DNA from: Funneliformis mosseae
Lineage: Eukaryota; Glomeromycota; Glomeromycetes; Glomerales; Glomeraceae
Direction: 5' to 3'
NCBI GenBank assembly: GCA_910592005.1
Contig: CAJVPP010003176.1
Coordinates: forward strand, 1 to 12,396
Length of the DNA: 12,396 bases
The notes under the pieces were generated by a model. The model was given only the letters and a program-made list of their open reading frames with translations. It had not been told where the DNA came from and did not search any database. Both the position numbers and the translations under genes were made by a program. The first letter of the stretch is position 1, and each line of letters starts with the position of its first letter. This document shows, piece after piece, positions 1-8,897 of the stretch.

Positions 1-30
1 AATTTTATTTTAATAATTTTTTTCATTTAG

Positions 31-93
31 AAACTTTGGTGTAAATCAGAAGTCGAAGAAATTCTTGGTAAAATTAGGTTCCAAGAGCCTTGA
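31..93 (+). CDS. Probable last exon of a gene entering from the left
   Basis: A T-rich tract ending in CATTTAG (24-30) forms a good splice acceptor. It is followed by a 20-codon open stretch that starts KLWCKSEVEE, ends RFQEP and stops at TGA (91-93). The stretch is richer in G+C and in charged residues than the surrounding DNA. Upstream exons would lie outside the window, so neither the frame nor the family can be confirmed. I do not recognise the protein. No AATAAA signal stands close behind the stop. This could be a chance open frame, but the acceptor followed directly by coding-like composition makes a real terminal exon more likely than not. Confidence 0.45.
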   Translation, partial: KLWCKSEVEEILGKIRFQEP

Positions 94-485
94 ACAAAAA
101 AAAACGTTAAAATCTCTAATTTAAATAACTTTAAGATATTTATTAAGAAAAATGACTCCAATTAATTCGACGTAACTTTTACCAGCAACAACTTAATAGT
201 ATTATGGGTCATTTGCTATTAAAATCCATAGTAAATGGCATATAGTAATCATATGATCCGTCTCATATAATTAATTTACTATAAGTTAAAATTTTAAAAC
301 AATGATTATGTTATGATTATCCTATGATTTATACGTTTTTAATTATTTTGAAACTCCTATGGTTTTAAGATTGTCAATATGCTAAAAATTATGTATCAAC
401 AAATTTACTGTAATCGTTCCTATCATTACTTAACAATATATTTTTACGTAGGATATTAAGAATATATTATTAGCAAAGATTATAT
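94..485. other. Intergenic stretch, no gene seen
   Basis: AT-rich DNA between the left terminal exon and the first inverted-repeat element. Apart from the hairpin at 208-239 I see no coding frame, RNA gene or clear regulatory site. Confidence 0.5.
208..239. repeat. Imperfect hairpin carrying the GTCATTTGCTAT motif
   Basis: Arms CATTTGCTAT (210-219) and ATAGTAAATG (228-237) pair with one G:T-type mismatch around an 8-nt loop. The motif GTCATTTGCTAT (208-219) recurs exactly at 8177-8188 and with one difference at 9814-9825. Its role is unknown; a small repeat family is the simplest reading. Confidence 0.45.
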
Positions 486-604
486 GGGACCTTGCAATAG
501 AAGGGGGGAAACTGCCAGAAAAAATCAATTTTAATTTTTATATTCCAAATATGATTTTTAAGTAAAGATTTAGCATTAACTCATTTTTCTTTTTCTATTG
601 CAAA
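486..604 (-). mobile_element. MITE, TTGCAATAGAA family, copy 1 (inverted relative to copy 2)
   Basis: The left end reads GGGACCTTGCAATAGAAGGG. The right end is its diverged inverse, CTTTTTCTATTGCAAATG, finishing near 604. The reverse complement matches copy 2 (3262-3416) along its length, including the internal stretch AAAAATGAGTTAAT followed by TAAATC, but lacks about 20 bp just inside one terminus. It has no coding capacity, so it would depend on a transposase encoded elsewhere. The right end has decayed and no target-site duplication is clear, so the outer borders are approximate. The superfamily cannot be named from this copy. Confidence 0.7.
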
Positions 605-1756
605 TGTTTTATTATAATTAATTTAAAATTTAAATAATTGCAACTTGAGCTCAGCTTTAATATATTGATATAAATATATTTAAATTATTATAAAATTTGA
701 TTAGTAGTTTTAAAAATATTTCTATATTTTGATATTTGCTAAAATTTTAACACTAAATTTGAAATCTTAACAAAAAACTTTAAATAGATTTTTAATTAGT
801 TTTTTATTTTATATTTTTAAATCATACTCAATTTTAAGGATTATGGTTCTTGGTTTAGTTAGTAACAACTAAGTCACTTTATATATTATACTATAAAAGC
901 TATAAATTCAGATTTTAGCTAAGGCATAATACATAAATGATTTTCATAAAAATTTCATTATGTGGCTAAATATATAAGGGTATATACTAATTTATATTAG
1001 AAATTAGTTGATTTATCTATTGATCAATTTTAATTATACTTAAATATTAGATTTGAAGAATAAGTAGATGTAAATTAAACTAGGAATTAATAAAATCTTG
1101 ACCTTTGCTGATAGGTTACTATTTTATATCTTTAAATCCAAAAGCTTTTACATAAATAAAAAGTGATTAGTAAATTAAATACTTTATAAAGAACTATGAT
1201 AATAATAAATTATCACAATATCATTTAATCAAACTGTCACTTAAAGTAAAGGTCAGGTTCAATTTTAAGTGTATTTAATAATATAAGTATAATAGTTATT
1301 TATCTTTCTAAGTTTTATATAAGGATAGTAACTTTTAGATATAAGCCTTATAAGATTATTTTATTCAGTGTTTTTTCAATTATATGTAAAAGTATCTTGA
1401 TAATAGGCTGAAGTATAATAATTTTGATTAGTATTAATAAGAATAAACAAGTGATAATCCTTATAGCTAAAAGTAATTCTTTTATCTAAATTTGATAATA
1501 ATTCTAAGGTTTAAAGATTTTAAATCCTAAGATTTAAGTATTTATAATCTAGTAATAATCTTCAAATTAATATCATTAATAGTTCTAATTAGAATTTAAA
1601 CCTAATCTAAAACTGAACATTAATTATTATAAAAATATCCACTTAAAAATGCAATTATTTTTAATTAGCTCAGATACTAAAAATTAAAAAAATTATTTTT
1701 ATTTTTAAAATATATTACCTTTATCTTATATTTTCTTTTAATATTAATTAAAATAT
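605..1756. other. AT-rich intergenic DNA, no gene seen
   Basis: About 1.15 kb with stop codons dense in every frame and no convincing splice-linked exon. An imperfect palindrome around CTAAGG and CCTAAG (1504-1531) and a pair of inverted TGACCTTT motifs (about 1100 and 1250) are visible, but both are weak in such biased sequence. Confidence 0.5.
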
Positions 1757-1903
1757 GGGAGACAATCAATAAAAAAGAGAAAATCTACAAATTTTAAGTA
1801 ATTTTAGTTATTAAGTTAGTTTTGTTTACATGATCAGCAAAGTGAGTCAATAAAAAATTTTTGACTAAAAAGTGAATTTCTCCTTTTTCTACTGACTACT
1901 CCA
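1757..1903. mobile_element. Candidate MITE with diverged terminal inverted repeats
   Basis: The left end begins GGGAGACAATCAATAAAAAA. The reverse complement of the right end begins GGAGTAGTCAGTAGAAAAAG. The two arms agree over about 28 bp with one or two gaps, by eye roughly four bases in five. The element is about 147 bp, close to copy 2 of the TTGCAATAGAA family, and its ends share the GGAG and AGAAAAAGGAG style of those termini, but the interior is not recognisably similar. The flanks read AAAATAT and ATATAAT, so a short AT target duplication is possible but not provable. It is non-coding. Confidence 0.45.
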
Positions 1904-3261
1904 TATAATAAATGTTATATTTTTTTAGTTATATATTAGTTATTTTTTTAGTATTTTTTATTTATATATAATTATATATTTTTATAATTTTTTGATAAAT
2001 TTTCTAATTAATTAATTATATTAAATTTAAAAATTTTTATAATTTATTTTTATAAATTTTTTTATTTAAGAGAAAATTTTATTAAAATAAAAAATATTTT
2101 ATCTAATAAATTTTTAATTTTTAATTTAATTATATTTATTATAAAAAAAAAGTTAAAGCTAAAATTTTAAATAAATATTGTTTAATTTTATAAATAAATA
2201 TAAGAAAAATCTAAATAATTTTAAATAATTAAAAAATTTTTTAGTATTATTTTATATATATTAAAAATATTGATATTTCTTTATTTAATATATAAATACT
2301 ATTAAAAAAATAATGTTTATTTTTTAATTAATGCTTATTTTATTTAAATATTTAAATTTTAATTCTATTATCACTATGAAATTCTTTAACTTAGGTTGGT
2401 TATAATTTTAAGTTTTTATTTGAAATCACTAACTGCAGTTAAGATATTAGAATCTGTTTAATTTTTAACTTTATGAAATTTATATGTCAAATTTAACAAA
2501 TCTATCAAATATAAAGATTTAATAAACTTAATTACAAATAATATATAGAAATTATGTCAAACTATATGAAGATATGAAAAGGTAAAAATATATAAGTTTT
2601 AATTGATTCCTTTATTAATACTGAAACTTATATTTGCAAAGAGTTTTGAAACTTACAAAAAAGTTAATTTATAATATAAGCAAAAAGTCTATCTTATTAT
2701 ATAAAATTTTTTTTATTATATCTAACTAATTATTATATAATAAATTAATTAATTTGATAGATAAGATATAATAAAATAATAAAAAAATATAATAAAATAA
2801 AAATAATAATAAAAAGTAAAATATTGAAAATAAGTATAAAATTAAATATTTTTAGACTTCATTTAATTGTAAAATTAGAATTATTATTAGTATTTAGAAG
2901 ATTAATAGAATTATATAGATCTTCTGTATTTTCAGAATTCTGTATTAAGAGATTATCATATTGCATCATTTATGTAACTTTGTTATTATTAATTAATTGT
3001 TATTTATATTATAAGTATAATAATATTAATATTTTATTTATAAAATAATAGTTATATTTATAAATTTACCTGTAATTATTTAAATAAATTTATTAAAAAT
3101 CAAATATTTTATAATAAATTTTATAAAAATTAAGAAATTATAATTAATTAATAATTATTTAAGATAAATATTATAATAAATTATTATAAAAAAAAAGTTA
3201 AATTTTAAATTTAAATTTTATTATTTATTAATTTATTTTTTTAATTATTTAGATATAAAAT
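1904..3261. other. Extremely AT-rich desert with diverged direct repeats
   Basis: The least complex part of the window, almost wholly A and T from about 1920 to 2340 and again from 2680 to 3260. A 22-bp block (an ATTAT, a run of nine A, then GTTAAA) is identical at 2136-2157 and 3181-3202. The 60-100 bp before each block also look alike (TTATTAAAA, then AATATTTTAT, then AATAAATTTT), so the two may be copies of one old repeat. The longest open frame here, 74 codons from a TTG, has the Ile/Leu/Tyr-rich content expected by chance and is not called. Confidence 0.5.
2711..2776. repeat. Perfect 13-bp inverted repeat in AT-rich DNA
   Basis: TTTTATTATATCT (2711-2723) and its exact reverse complement (2764-2776) enclose 40 bp of almost pure A+T. 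It could form a cruciform or be the remains of a small palindromic element. In sequence this biased, the chance expectation is not negligible. Confidence 0.35.
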
Positions 3262-3416
3262 GAGGCCTTTGCAATAGAAAGGGAGGAAACTCAAAAAAAA
3301 ATAAAAAATGAGTTAATAATAAATCCGAACAAATTATAGTATTTAGAACATTTTTGGCTTATAAACTAAAATTTTAATTTTTTTGGAGTTTCCTCCTTTT
3401 CTATTGCAAAGACTCC
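3262..3416 (+). mobile_element. MITE, TTGCAATAGAA family, copy 2 (best preserved)
   Basis: The left arm at 3267-3292, starting CTTTGCAATAGAAAGGGAGG, and the reverse complement of the right arm at 3386-3411 match at 25 of 26 positions. Weaker similarity continues outward to about 3262 and 3416. The element is about 155 bp with a non-coding, AT-rich interior that shares AAAAATGAGTTAAT with copy 1 in opposite orientation. Possible short AAAT duplications flank the GAGG and CTCC borders, but this is uncertain in such AT-rich DNA. Its size, near-perfect ends and second local copy are typical of a miniature inverted-repeat transposable element; the mobilising transposase family is unknown. Confidence 0.85.
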
Positions 3417-4913
3417 AAATTATTTTTAAATTTAAAAATTAAAAAATTGATATATATATATTAATAATTATTAATTTTAAAATTTAAAATAATAATATTA
3501 AATACATTTTAATTAAAGATGATATTATTATATTGTAATACTTATCTCACTTGTTATAACATGATTTTTATGATGTATAATTAATTATAATATTGTAATG
3601 CTTATTTATTACTTATTTTAATTAATTAAGATATTATCTTTAATTTTAATATAATAATAATAAACTTTATTTTATTTTTTTATAATTATAAGATATTAAA
3701 TATTATAATTTTTTAGAAATATTTAATTTTGAAATGCTTTATTATTAAGCATATACTGTATATTTAAAGTGATGCAAAATTTTTAAACCTCCTGAAGTTT
3801 TATCTACTATAATTAAAAGTTTGTATAATTAAGTCTTTTATATTACCTAAAAAAAAATTTTTGAATATTAATATAAAATTTTATCTTTATATCTATAATA
3901 AGTATACATAAAAATTTTAATTAAGAGTATACCTATACTTTAAATAAAATTTTTTACAATTTAATAAAATATACTGATTAAAATAAATATTATGTATGAT
4001 AAAATTTATTGATAAATCATAAGTATAAAAGATTAAAAATTATTTTAAAATCATTCATCATTTAAATTAATATTTTTTTTTATTTATTTGTATAATTTTT
4101 TAATAGATTATTTAAACTTATATGATTTTCTAATAAAATAAAATATGTTACATATTAGGTTTTTCTAATTTTACTATTTTTTAAACCAATAAGAAGTACC
4201 ATAATTTCTTTTATTACAGATTCTAAATATACAATAAATTGAAATAAATTAGACTTATATACTAATTGTATATGATTTTTACTTATAATAGAAATAAATT
4301 TATATGTTAAATTTGATTTAAGATTATACAAATATGCATAAATTTTTCTTTTACATAGATTTGATATAAATCTATATAAATATAATTTGATTTGCATTTC
4401 TTAAATAATATAATAATTAATAAATTAATAAAAATTCAATAAAAATTATAAAAACTTAAATAATTTACTTTAAAATTTCAGCAATTATAATCCTTAACGA
4501 AAAGAATAGCAGTTTAAATATTGCATATATTTTAAGCTGAAATATAAGCTACTTTCTAATATAAACCATTATTTATATGACTAAATTAGGTACTAGAATT
4601 ATAATATAAAAAGTAAGTTAAAAAAATAAAGTTTGTTTTTGTTTTTGTTTTGATTTCTTAACTGAAAAAAACTAAGCTCTCTTAAAATTCAAAAAAACTC
4701 TGTTAAAAGACTCTGGAAATAAAACATGCATAGTGCAAAGAAAATTTATGAATAATTGTATATTCCTTTATATATATGTGAACAATATGTCAATTTACTA
4801 TGTAAAATTGCTAATATTACTATTAGTCATTCTTCTGATCGCTCAAAAAATTGTTTGTAAACTAATGTCTCTATATTAAAAAAATTTTAAAATACAACCA
4901 TTTCACTATTGCA
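3417..4913. other. AT-rich intergenic DNA, no gene seen
   Basis: About 1.5 kb. A 15-bp near-identical direct repeat (TATTGTAATRCTTAT at 3531-3545 and 3591-3605) lies between imperfect inverted arms containing ATTAAAGAT and ATCTTTAAT (about 3506-3527 and 3631-3650), perhaps a degraded palindromic element. An 80-codon minus-strand frame at 4155-4397 has no recognisable motif and the composition of random AT-rich DNA, so it is not called. A short GTTTTT repeat lies at 4632-4652. The first part of the Tc1-type element probably lies in the last few hundred bases but cannot be recognised. Confidence 0.45.
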
Positions 4914-5520
4914 GGTAAACTTAAAGTAAAATTAGAAGAAAAAGATCCTGAACTTGAGGTTAGCAAATATATAGTACGTTATGAACTTAAAACCTTAGAT
5001 ATATTTCTGTTATACCAAAAAAAGTTTCTCTCTTAACCTAAAAGTGAAGGATATTAGATTGTCTTTATCATATGATTATTCACGTTACAACTGAAAAAAG
5101 TTGTTTTTTCTGATGAAATAACACTATAGATGTTTAGAAATACTATTTATACATAATCTCATAATGCACATCTAGTTATTTCTATAGTAAAGCATCCATT
5201 TAAAATTCATATTTAGACAGCAATTAACATCAAAGGAAAAGTTAATATTCATTTGTTTACTGAAAATTTAGACTGTTATTTATACTGAAATATCCTAGAC
5301 GATCATTTGTATTACAATGCGACAATATTATTTAGTTGCAACTGAATCTTCTAACAAGATAATGATCTAAAACATATCATATAAGACATTTAGATGACTT
5401 AAAAAAACATCTTTCAGGAAGAGTTCTTTCTTAACTTTTGTACAGTCCAGACTTGAATTTTATTAAAAATGTATGGGCTATATTAAAGGGAAAGTAGAAA
5501 AAAGAATTAAGAATATGGTG
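4914..5520 (+). pseudogene. Dead Tc1/mariner-type DDE transposase
   Basis: One reading frame from 4914 to about 5400, interrupted by many stops, carries the ordered motifs of a Tc1/mariner transposase. VVFSDE lies at 5100-5117 with the first catalytic Asp at 5112. QDNDLKH lies at 5355-5375 with the second Asp at 5358. A frameshift follows, then SPDLNFIKNVWAILK from 5444. In the family the last block reads SPDLNPIENVW and its Glu is the third catalytic residue. Here that codon is AAA (Lys, 5465-5467), so the active site is lost. The spacing from second Asp to this position is about 34 residues, as in DD34E members. Further upstream, TPKHEGYRL-like residues are still traceable around 5035-5060 between stops. 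The N-terminal helix-turn-helix is not recognisable. TGCAG at 4910-4914 could be an old intron acceptor. I could not find terminal inverted repeats or TA duplications. Many differences from the family pattern are of the G:C to A:T type. Confidence 0.88.
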
Positions 5521-6619
5521 CAAAAAAAAAATTACCTGTGATATTTTCCTTAATACAATCTAGTAGAAATAAAATAATCTCAATAATAGTATATTATTTC
5601 AGTGTATTAATAGTATGCTAAATCAGATTTAAGTATGTATCAATGTAGAAGGAGGGTATATAAAATATTAATTATTATTAAAAAATATTCTATTAGTATT
5701 ATTCTTTTAAATAAAAAAATAAAAATAAACATTAAAAATAAAGTTTATACATATCATCAAAAACTGTCTTTACCATTTTTTTTTACTAGGGACTATACAA
5801 CAGAATTATTATTTTATAATAAAAATAAAATCCCTTCTTTTAAATTTAAAAGGTTATAGATTTATTTTATTAGAATTAAAGACCTTCCAATAATAGTTAT
5901 CTATTATAAAATTTATTCTTTATTTTTATTTATTTATTATTATTATTATTTAATTAATTTTGATAAATAATATTTTTTTTATATTCAATTCTGTAACTAC
6001 TGTAAGATTATTTTGATTAAATATAGTTTATTTCTAACTTTTTTCTTTTCTTTTTGAATATAAAAATATATTTTTCTAATATTTAAAATAATTTATTAAA
6101 TATTAAAATTAAAATAAAGAATAATAAAAAATTATATTTTAAATAGTCTTAATAATATGTTATGATTTATATTATAGCTAATAGATTCAATTCAAAAAAA
6201 TCATTTTCATATTTTAATTTTAAATTTAACTGAATATTTTTATTATTCTTTTCATTTAAAAAATTGAAATATTTAGGTAATTTAAATCTATCCAATATGC
6301 ATTGCTGATTTTTGTTAGTAATTTATTAATATTAAGTATTAGACATATTATATGCAGATCATTTTCATATTAAAAAAATTTTATATAACTATAATTGAGT
6401 TATTTTACTCTATAGTTAACTATTTCAAAATGTTTTACATACCACTTATATTAATTAAGAAATTGATAGATTATCATATGCTTAATCAATTCTAATTATT
6501 GATTTTCTTTTTAGATAATTACTTTTTTAATATTTACATGAAACTTCACTTTAAAATAAGTTTTTTCAAGATCTTCTTTCAAGTAGATACAAATATATAA
6601 CTTTAACAATAAAATATAT
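5521..6619. other. AT-rich intergenic DNA, no gene seen
   Basis: About 1.1 kb between the transposase remnant and the hAT-like element. A 74-codon frame at 5635-5859 is rich in Lys, Ile, Tyr and Phe, shows no motif and is compatible with chance. No terminal repeat belonging to the Tc1-type element could be identified. Confidence 0.45.
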
Positions 6620-6627
6620 GTAATTTT
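6620..6627. repeat. Left target-site duplication, GTAATTTT
   Basis: This octamer directly abuts the left terminal repeat of the 6628-7500 element and is repeated exactly at 7501-7508 against the right terminus. An 8-bp duplication is the insertion signature of the hAT superfamily. Confidence 0.85.
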
Positions 6628-7500
6628 TAGAAGTCTGAATTAGTCAAAAATTTAGTATTCGATTAATCAATCGTTCATAAAATTTATAATAGATTATATT
6701 TAAATTAATTGTTAATTAATGATGATTATTCAAATTATTCAGATCATCTGAATAACTGATTAGTTAAAAGAACTAAATCTTCAATACATTAATTAAAATA
6801 AAAATATATATTTTGAATTTATCTTTATTATCAACAATAATAACAAATTATATTTTACTAATTATTCTAACTATTATTTTTTGTTAATTACTATAATCAG
6901 ATTAATATTTTCATCAAATAGAGGTTGAAACTGATCAAAATTCTTTAATCAGTTAATAACCAATTAAAATATTTATTAACCAGTTAAAATTAACTTATGC
7001 CAGTCCTATAAATTTAGCTAGAGTTAATTAATATTTTGCAATTAAAAAATCTTAATTCTGGTCAGAAATTGAATTTCAGCTAGAGCTAAATTCATCTATT
7101 TTAACCAGTAAAAAAAATCATTAACTGGTTAACATGTTAACCACTTTATTTGATTCCAATTTCTATCATCAAATGAATCTTTCAGAATTACTTCTTATTC
7201 TAAGAAATATCATTATTGTAAATTGCATCAAACTCATTTTATTTTGTAAAACAAAATTTGAATGAAAAAATATGTAAAAAAATTTGAAGTTGAATATCTT
7301 TAATTAATTTATATGTTGCATGCTTATTAAACTATGGATTCAAAATATTTGAATATCTGATTATCTGATTATCCATTCATAATTGATGATAATTGATTAA
7401 ATAACTGAATAACTAAACAAAATTTTCGTCTAATCAATCATCGTAATCAGTTAGTTATATCCAGATAATTTGACTACAGATCAAACGATTCAGACTTCTA
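6628..7500. mobile_element. Non-autonomous hAT-like DNA transposon, 873 bp
   Basis: The left end TAGAAGTCTGAAT (6628-6640) is the exact reverse complement of the right end ATTCAGACTTCTA (7488-7500). Identical octamers GTAATTTT lie immediately outside both ends. Perfect 13-bp inverted ends plus an 8-bp duplication are what hAT transposases leave. The start TAG fits the hAT end pattern YARNG only in part, since its fifth base is A instead of G. The interior encodes nothing of note, so mobilisation would have needed a transposase from another copy. Subterminal regions carry many short motifs such as CTGAATAA and CTGATTAT, including a palindrome with arms TTATTCAGAT and ATCTGAATAA (6735-6755) and tandem CTGATTAT units at about 7355-7373, reminiscent of subterminal transposase sites. 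The intact ends and duplication suggest a fairly recent insertion. A second palindromic repeat (6913-7154) is nested inside. Confidence 0.85.
6913..7154. repeat. Nested palindromic repeat inside the hAT-like element
   Basis: Two inverted arms run inward from ATCAAATAGAG (6913) and CTTTATTTGAT (7144-7154). Both contain AACCAGTT-type motifs, then GTTAAAAT, then TTTAGCT(AGAG). The reverse complement of the right arm and centre (about 7031-7142) is also found at about 8353-8444, outside the hAT-like element, so this is an independent repeat family and not simply part of the host transposon. No clean target duplication is visible, so the borders are approximate. Confidence 0.6.
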
Positions 7501-7508
7501 GTAATTTT
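7501..7508. repeat. Right target-site duplication, GTAATTTT
   Basis: Exact copy of 6620-6627, immediately after the right terminal repeat. Confidence 0.85.
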
Positions 7509-8146
7509 ATGGGAAAAAGAATATTCTCTTAGGTTGTAAAGTATGTTGTTTAGTTGGATTTATGTAAATATAAAAAATGAATTTTTATATTTATAAAAAT
7601 TTAATGGTAAAAAGTTTTTAATAAATACTTTGAATTTAAATACAACTTGGCTGAAATAATAACTTTTATTAAAAGTAAGTAATTTATTGTTCTTCTGTGA
7701 ATGACATATTGAGCTAAATAAACAATATTAATAAAAACTAAATAAATATGTAAAAATAAAAAAGATTATTAAATAAAATTATATATTATTGAAAAAAATT
7801 AAATATTCTATATTATTATTCTATACTAATAAAATATAAAATACCTGTAGAAAAAAATTTTCATTTAGTATTATTTTTTTTAATTAATAAAAAAAAAAAT
7901 TTTAAAATCAAAAAGTTATCACATTAAAATAAAATACCTTAGGTCAAAACAACATATTTTTCATATTAAAATTGTTTATAATACTTTCACATATTAAAAT
8001 CGGCATATAATAGACTACTTTGAAAAGAACTTCTTAAAACTACCAAACCGTTTAACTTTTAAAACTTACAAAAATGTTTTGAGAAGTGAGTGAACGTTTT
8101 TATGTGAAATAGAAATTCAAAAACGTTAGTAATGTCTATACGCAAA
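7509..8146. other. AT-rich intergenic DNA, no gene seen
   Basis: About 640 bp with no coding frame, inverted-repeat ends or RNA gene that I can support. The last 100 bp are a little richer in G+C (AACGTTTTT and AAAACGTT motifs at about 8093 and 8119). Confidence 0.5.
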
Positions 8147-8206
8147 GTTGATCAAATGATCAACATCTATATAAATGTCATTTGCTATGATCGACATGTG
8201 ACATTT
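8147..8206. repeat. Two adjacent hairpins
   Basis: GTTGATCA, AA, TGATCAAC (8147-8164) is a perfect palindrome with 8-bp arms. Immediately after it, AAATGTCA (8173-8180) pairs with TGACATTT (8199-8206). The second hairpin contains GTCATTTGCTAT, the motif shared with the hairpin at 208-239. The function is unknown. Confidence 0.5.
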
Positions 8207-8352
8207 GTTATCTAATTCATCCTCTGATTTACTAGTAATCATACTAAGCATCACTTGTTTTTTTTTATAGTTATATTATTATTATTTTTTTTTTTAAGTG
8301 AATATAAATATTGTTGATTAGTTCTGAAAAATTTTAATTAAACCATTAAAAT

Positions 8353-8444
8353 GGTCAACATATTATCTGGTTAAAGATTTTTTAACTGGTTAAAATAGGT
8401 CTAATTCAATTTTTGGCTAGAATTAAGATTTTTATTATTTCAAA
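8353..8444. repeat. Second copy of the AACTGGTTAAAATAG repeat
   Basis: GGTCAACAT, then GATTTTTT, AACTGGTTAAAATAG, ATTCAATTT and CTAGAATTAAGATTTTT follow in the same order as in the reverse complement of about 7031-7142, with one deletion of about 20 bp relative to it. This copy shows only one arm, so it is a fragment or a solo arm. Confidence 0.6.
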
Positions 8445-8680
8445 TAACAATGAGTATTAAAGTAATTTTTATCTGGATTAGGCAACATAAATTTTATAGT
8501 AAAATTGGACTGTTAAATTTTTTATTTTTATTATACAGTATCTGAATTGAACAGATAATAAATCTACATTCAAATGTACAAATAACATTTTTTATAAGGA
8601 ATCAAAAATCAAAGAATAAAATTCTACATTTTAGACCAAAAATCCATTTGAAATCGTTCGAAGTCGGATGTCCGTATATG

Positions 8681-8761
8681 TCAAATTATTTCTTTGGCAT
8701 TAGGCGGTTGTATGAATGGAGAAATTAATTCGGTATTCCCGTATATTTCACTATCAGACAT
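8681..8761 (-). CDS. Possible small or prematurely stopped gene, 26 codons
   Basis: The minus strand reads GAGCCATGTCTGATAGTGAA, then an open frame MSDSEIYGNT to NAKEII, ending at TGA (8681-8683). Local G+C is above the window average and a TATA-like TTTATATATCAC (8804-8815) lies about 45 bp before the ATG, an arrangement similar to the gene at 10578. If the TGA is read as a mutated CGA, the frame would continue about 21 further codons to a TAG, so this may be a gene broken by a C-to-T change. No usable splice donor is seen in the frame. I do not recognise the protein. The neighbouring frame at 8898-9263 also begins Met-Ser-Asp. Confidence 0.3.
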   Translation of the reverse strand: MSDSEIYGNTELISPFIQPPNAKEII

Positions 8762-8803
8762 GGCTCAATGGATGCTGTTTAAAATCCTGGCAACATAATC
8801 TTA

Positions 8804-8815
8804 GTGATATATAAA
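8804..8815 (-). promoter_or_regulatory. TATA-like box before the 8681-8761 frame
   Basis: TTTATATATCAC on the minus strand, about 45 bp upstream of the ATG at 8761. TA-rich boxes are common by chance in this DNA; the distance and the more balanced flanking composition are the only support. Confidence 0.3.
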
Positions 8816-8897
8816 TTACTTCTCCGCAAATTTCGTTATTTATATGACAACTGAATGAGAAACCGATATTTTCATTAAATAATCCTCTTAATTTGTT

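Noticed and set aside
1099..1340. Inverted TGACCTTT and GTTACTAT motifs
   Set aside because: The motif order in the two halves does not match that of a true inverted repeat, and the matches are short.
2824..3048. 74-codon plus-strand frame
   Set aside because: It starts at TTG, is made almost wholly of Ile, Leu, Tyr, Asn and Lys as expected from AT-rich DNA, has no promoter or splice context, and has no motif.
2075..3205. LTR retrotransposon bounded by direct repeats
   Set aside because: The repeats are short and diverged, no TG/CA ends are seen, and nothing between them resembles gag, protease, reverse transcriptase or integrase.
4155..4397. 80-codon minus-strand frame
   Set aside because: Composition is that of random AT-rich sequence, no family motif is seen, and no supporting start context or splice sites are present.
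4480..5640. Terminal inverted repeats for the Tc1/mariner remnant
   Set aside because: Short matches such as ATTTCAGC and GCTGAAAT (about 4477-4545) lie on the same side of the gene; no pair bracketing the transposase with TA duplications was found.
5635..5859. 74-codon plus-strand frame after the transposase remnant
   Set aside because: Lys/Ile/Tyr-rich and motif-free; it does not continue the transposase frame or its motifs.
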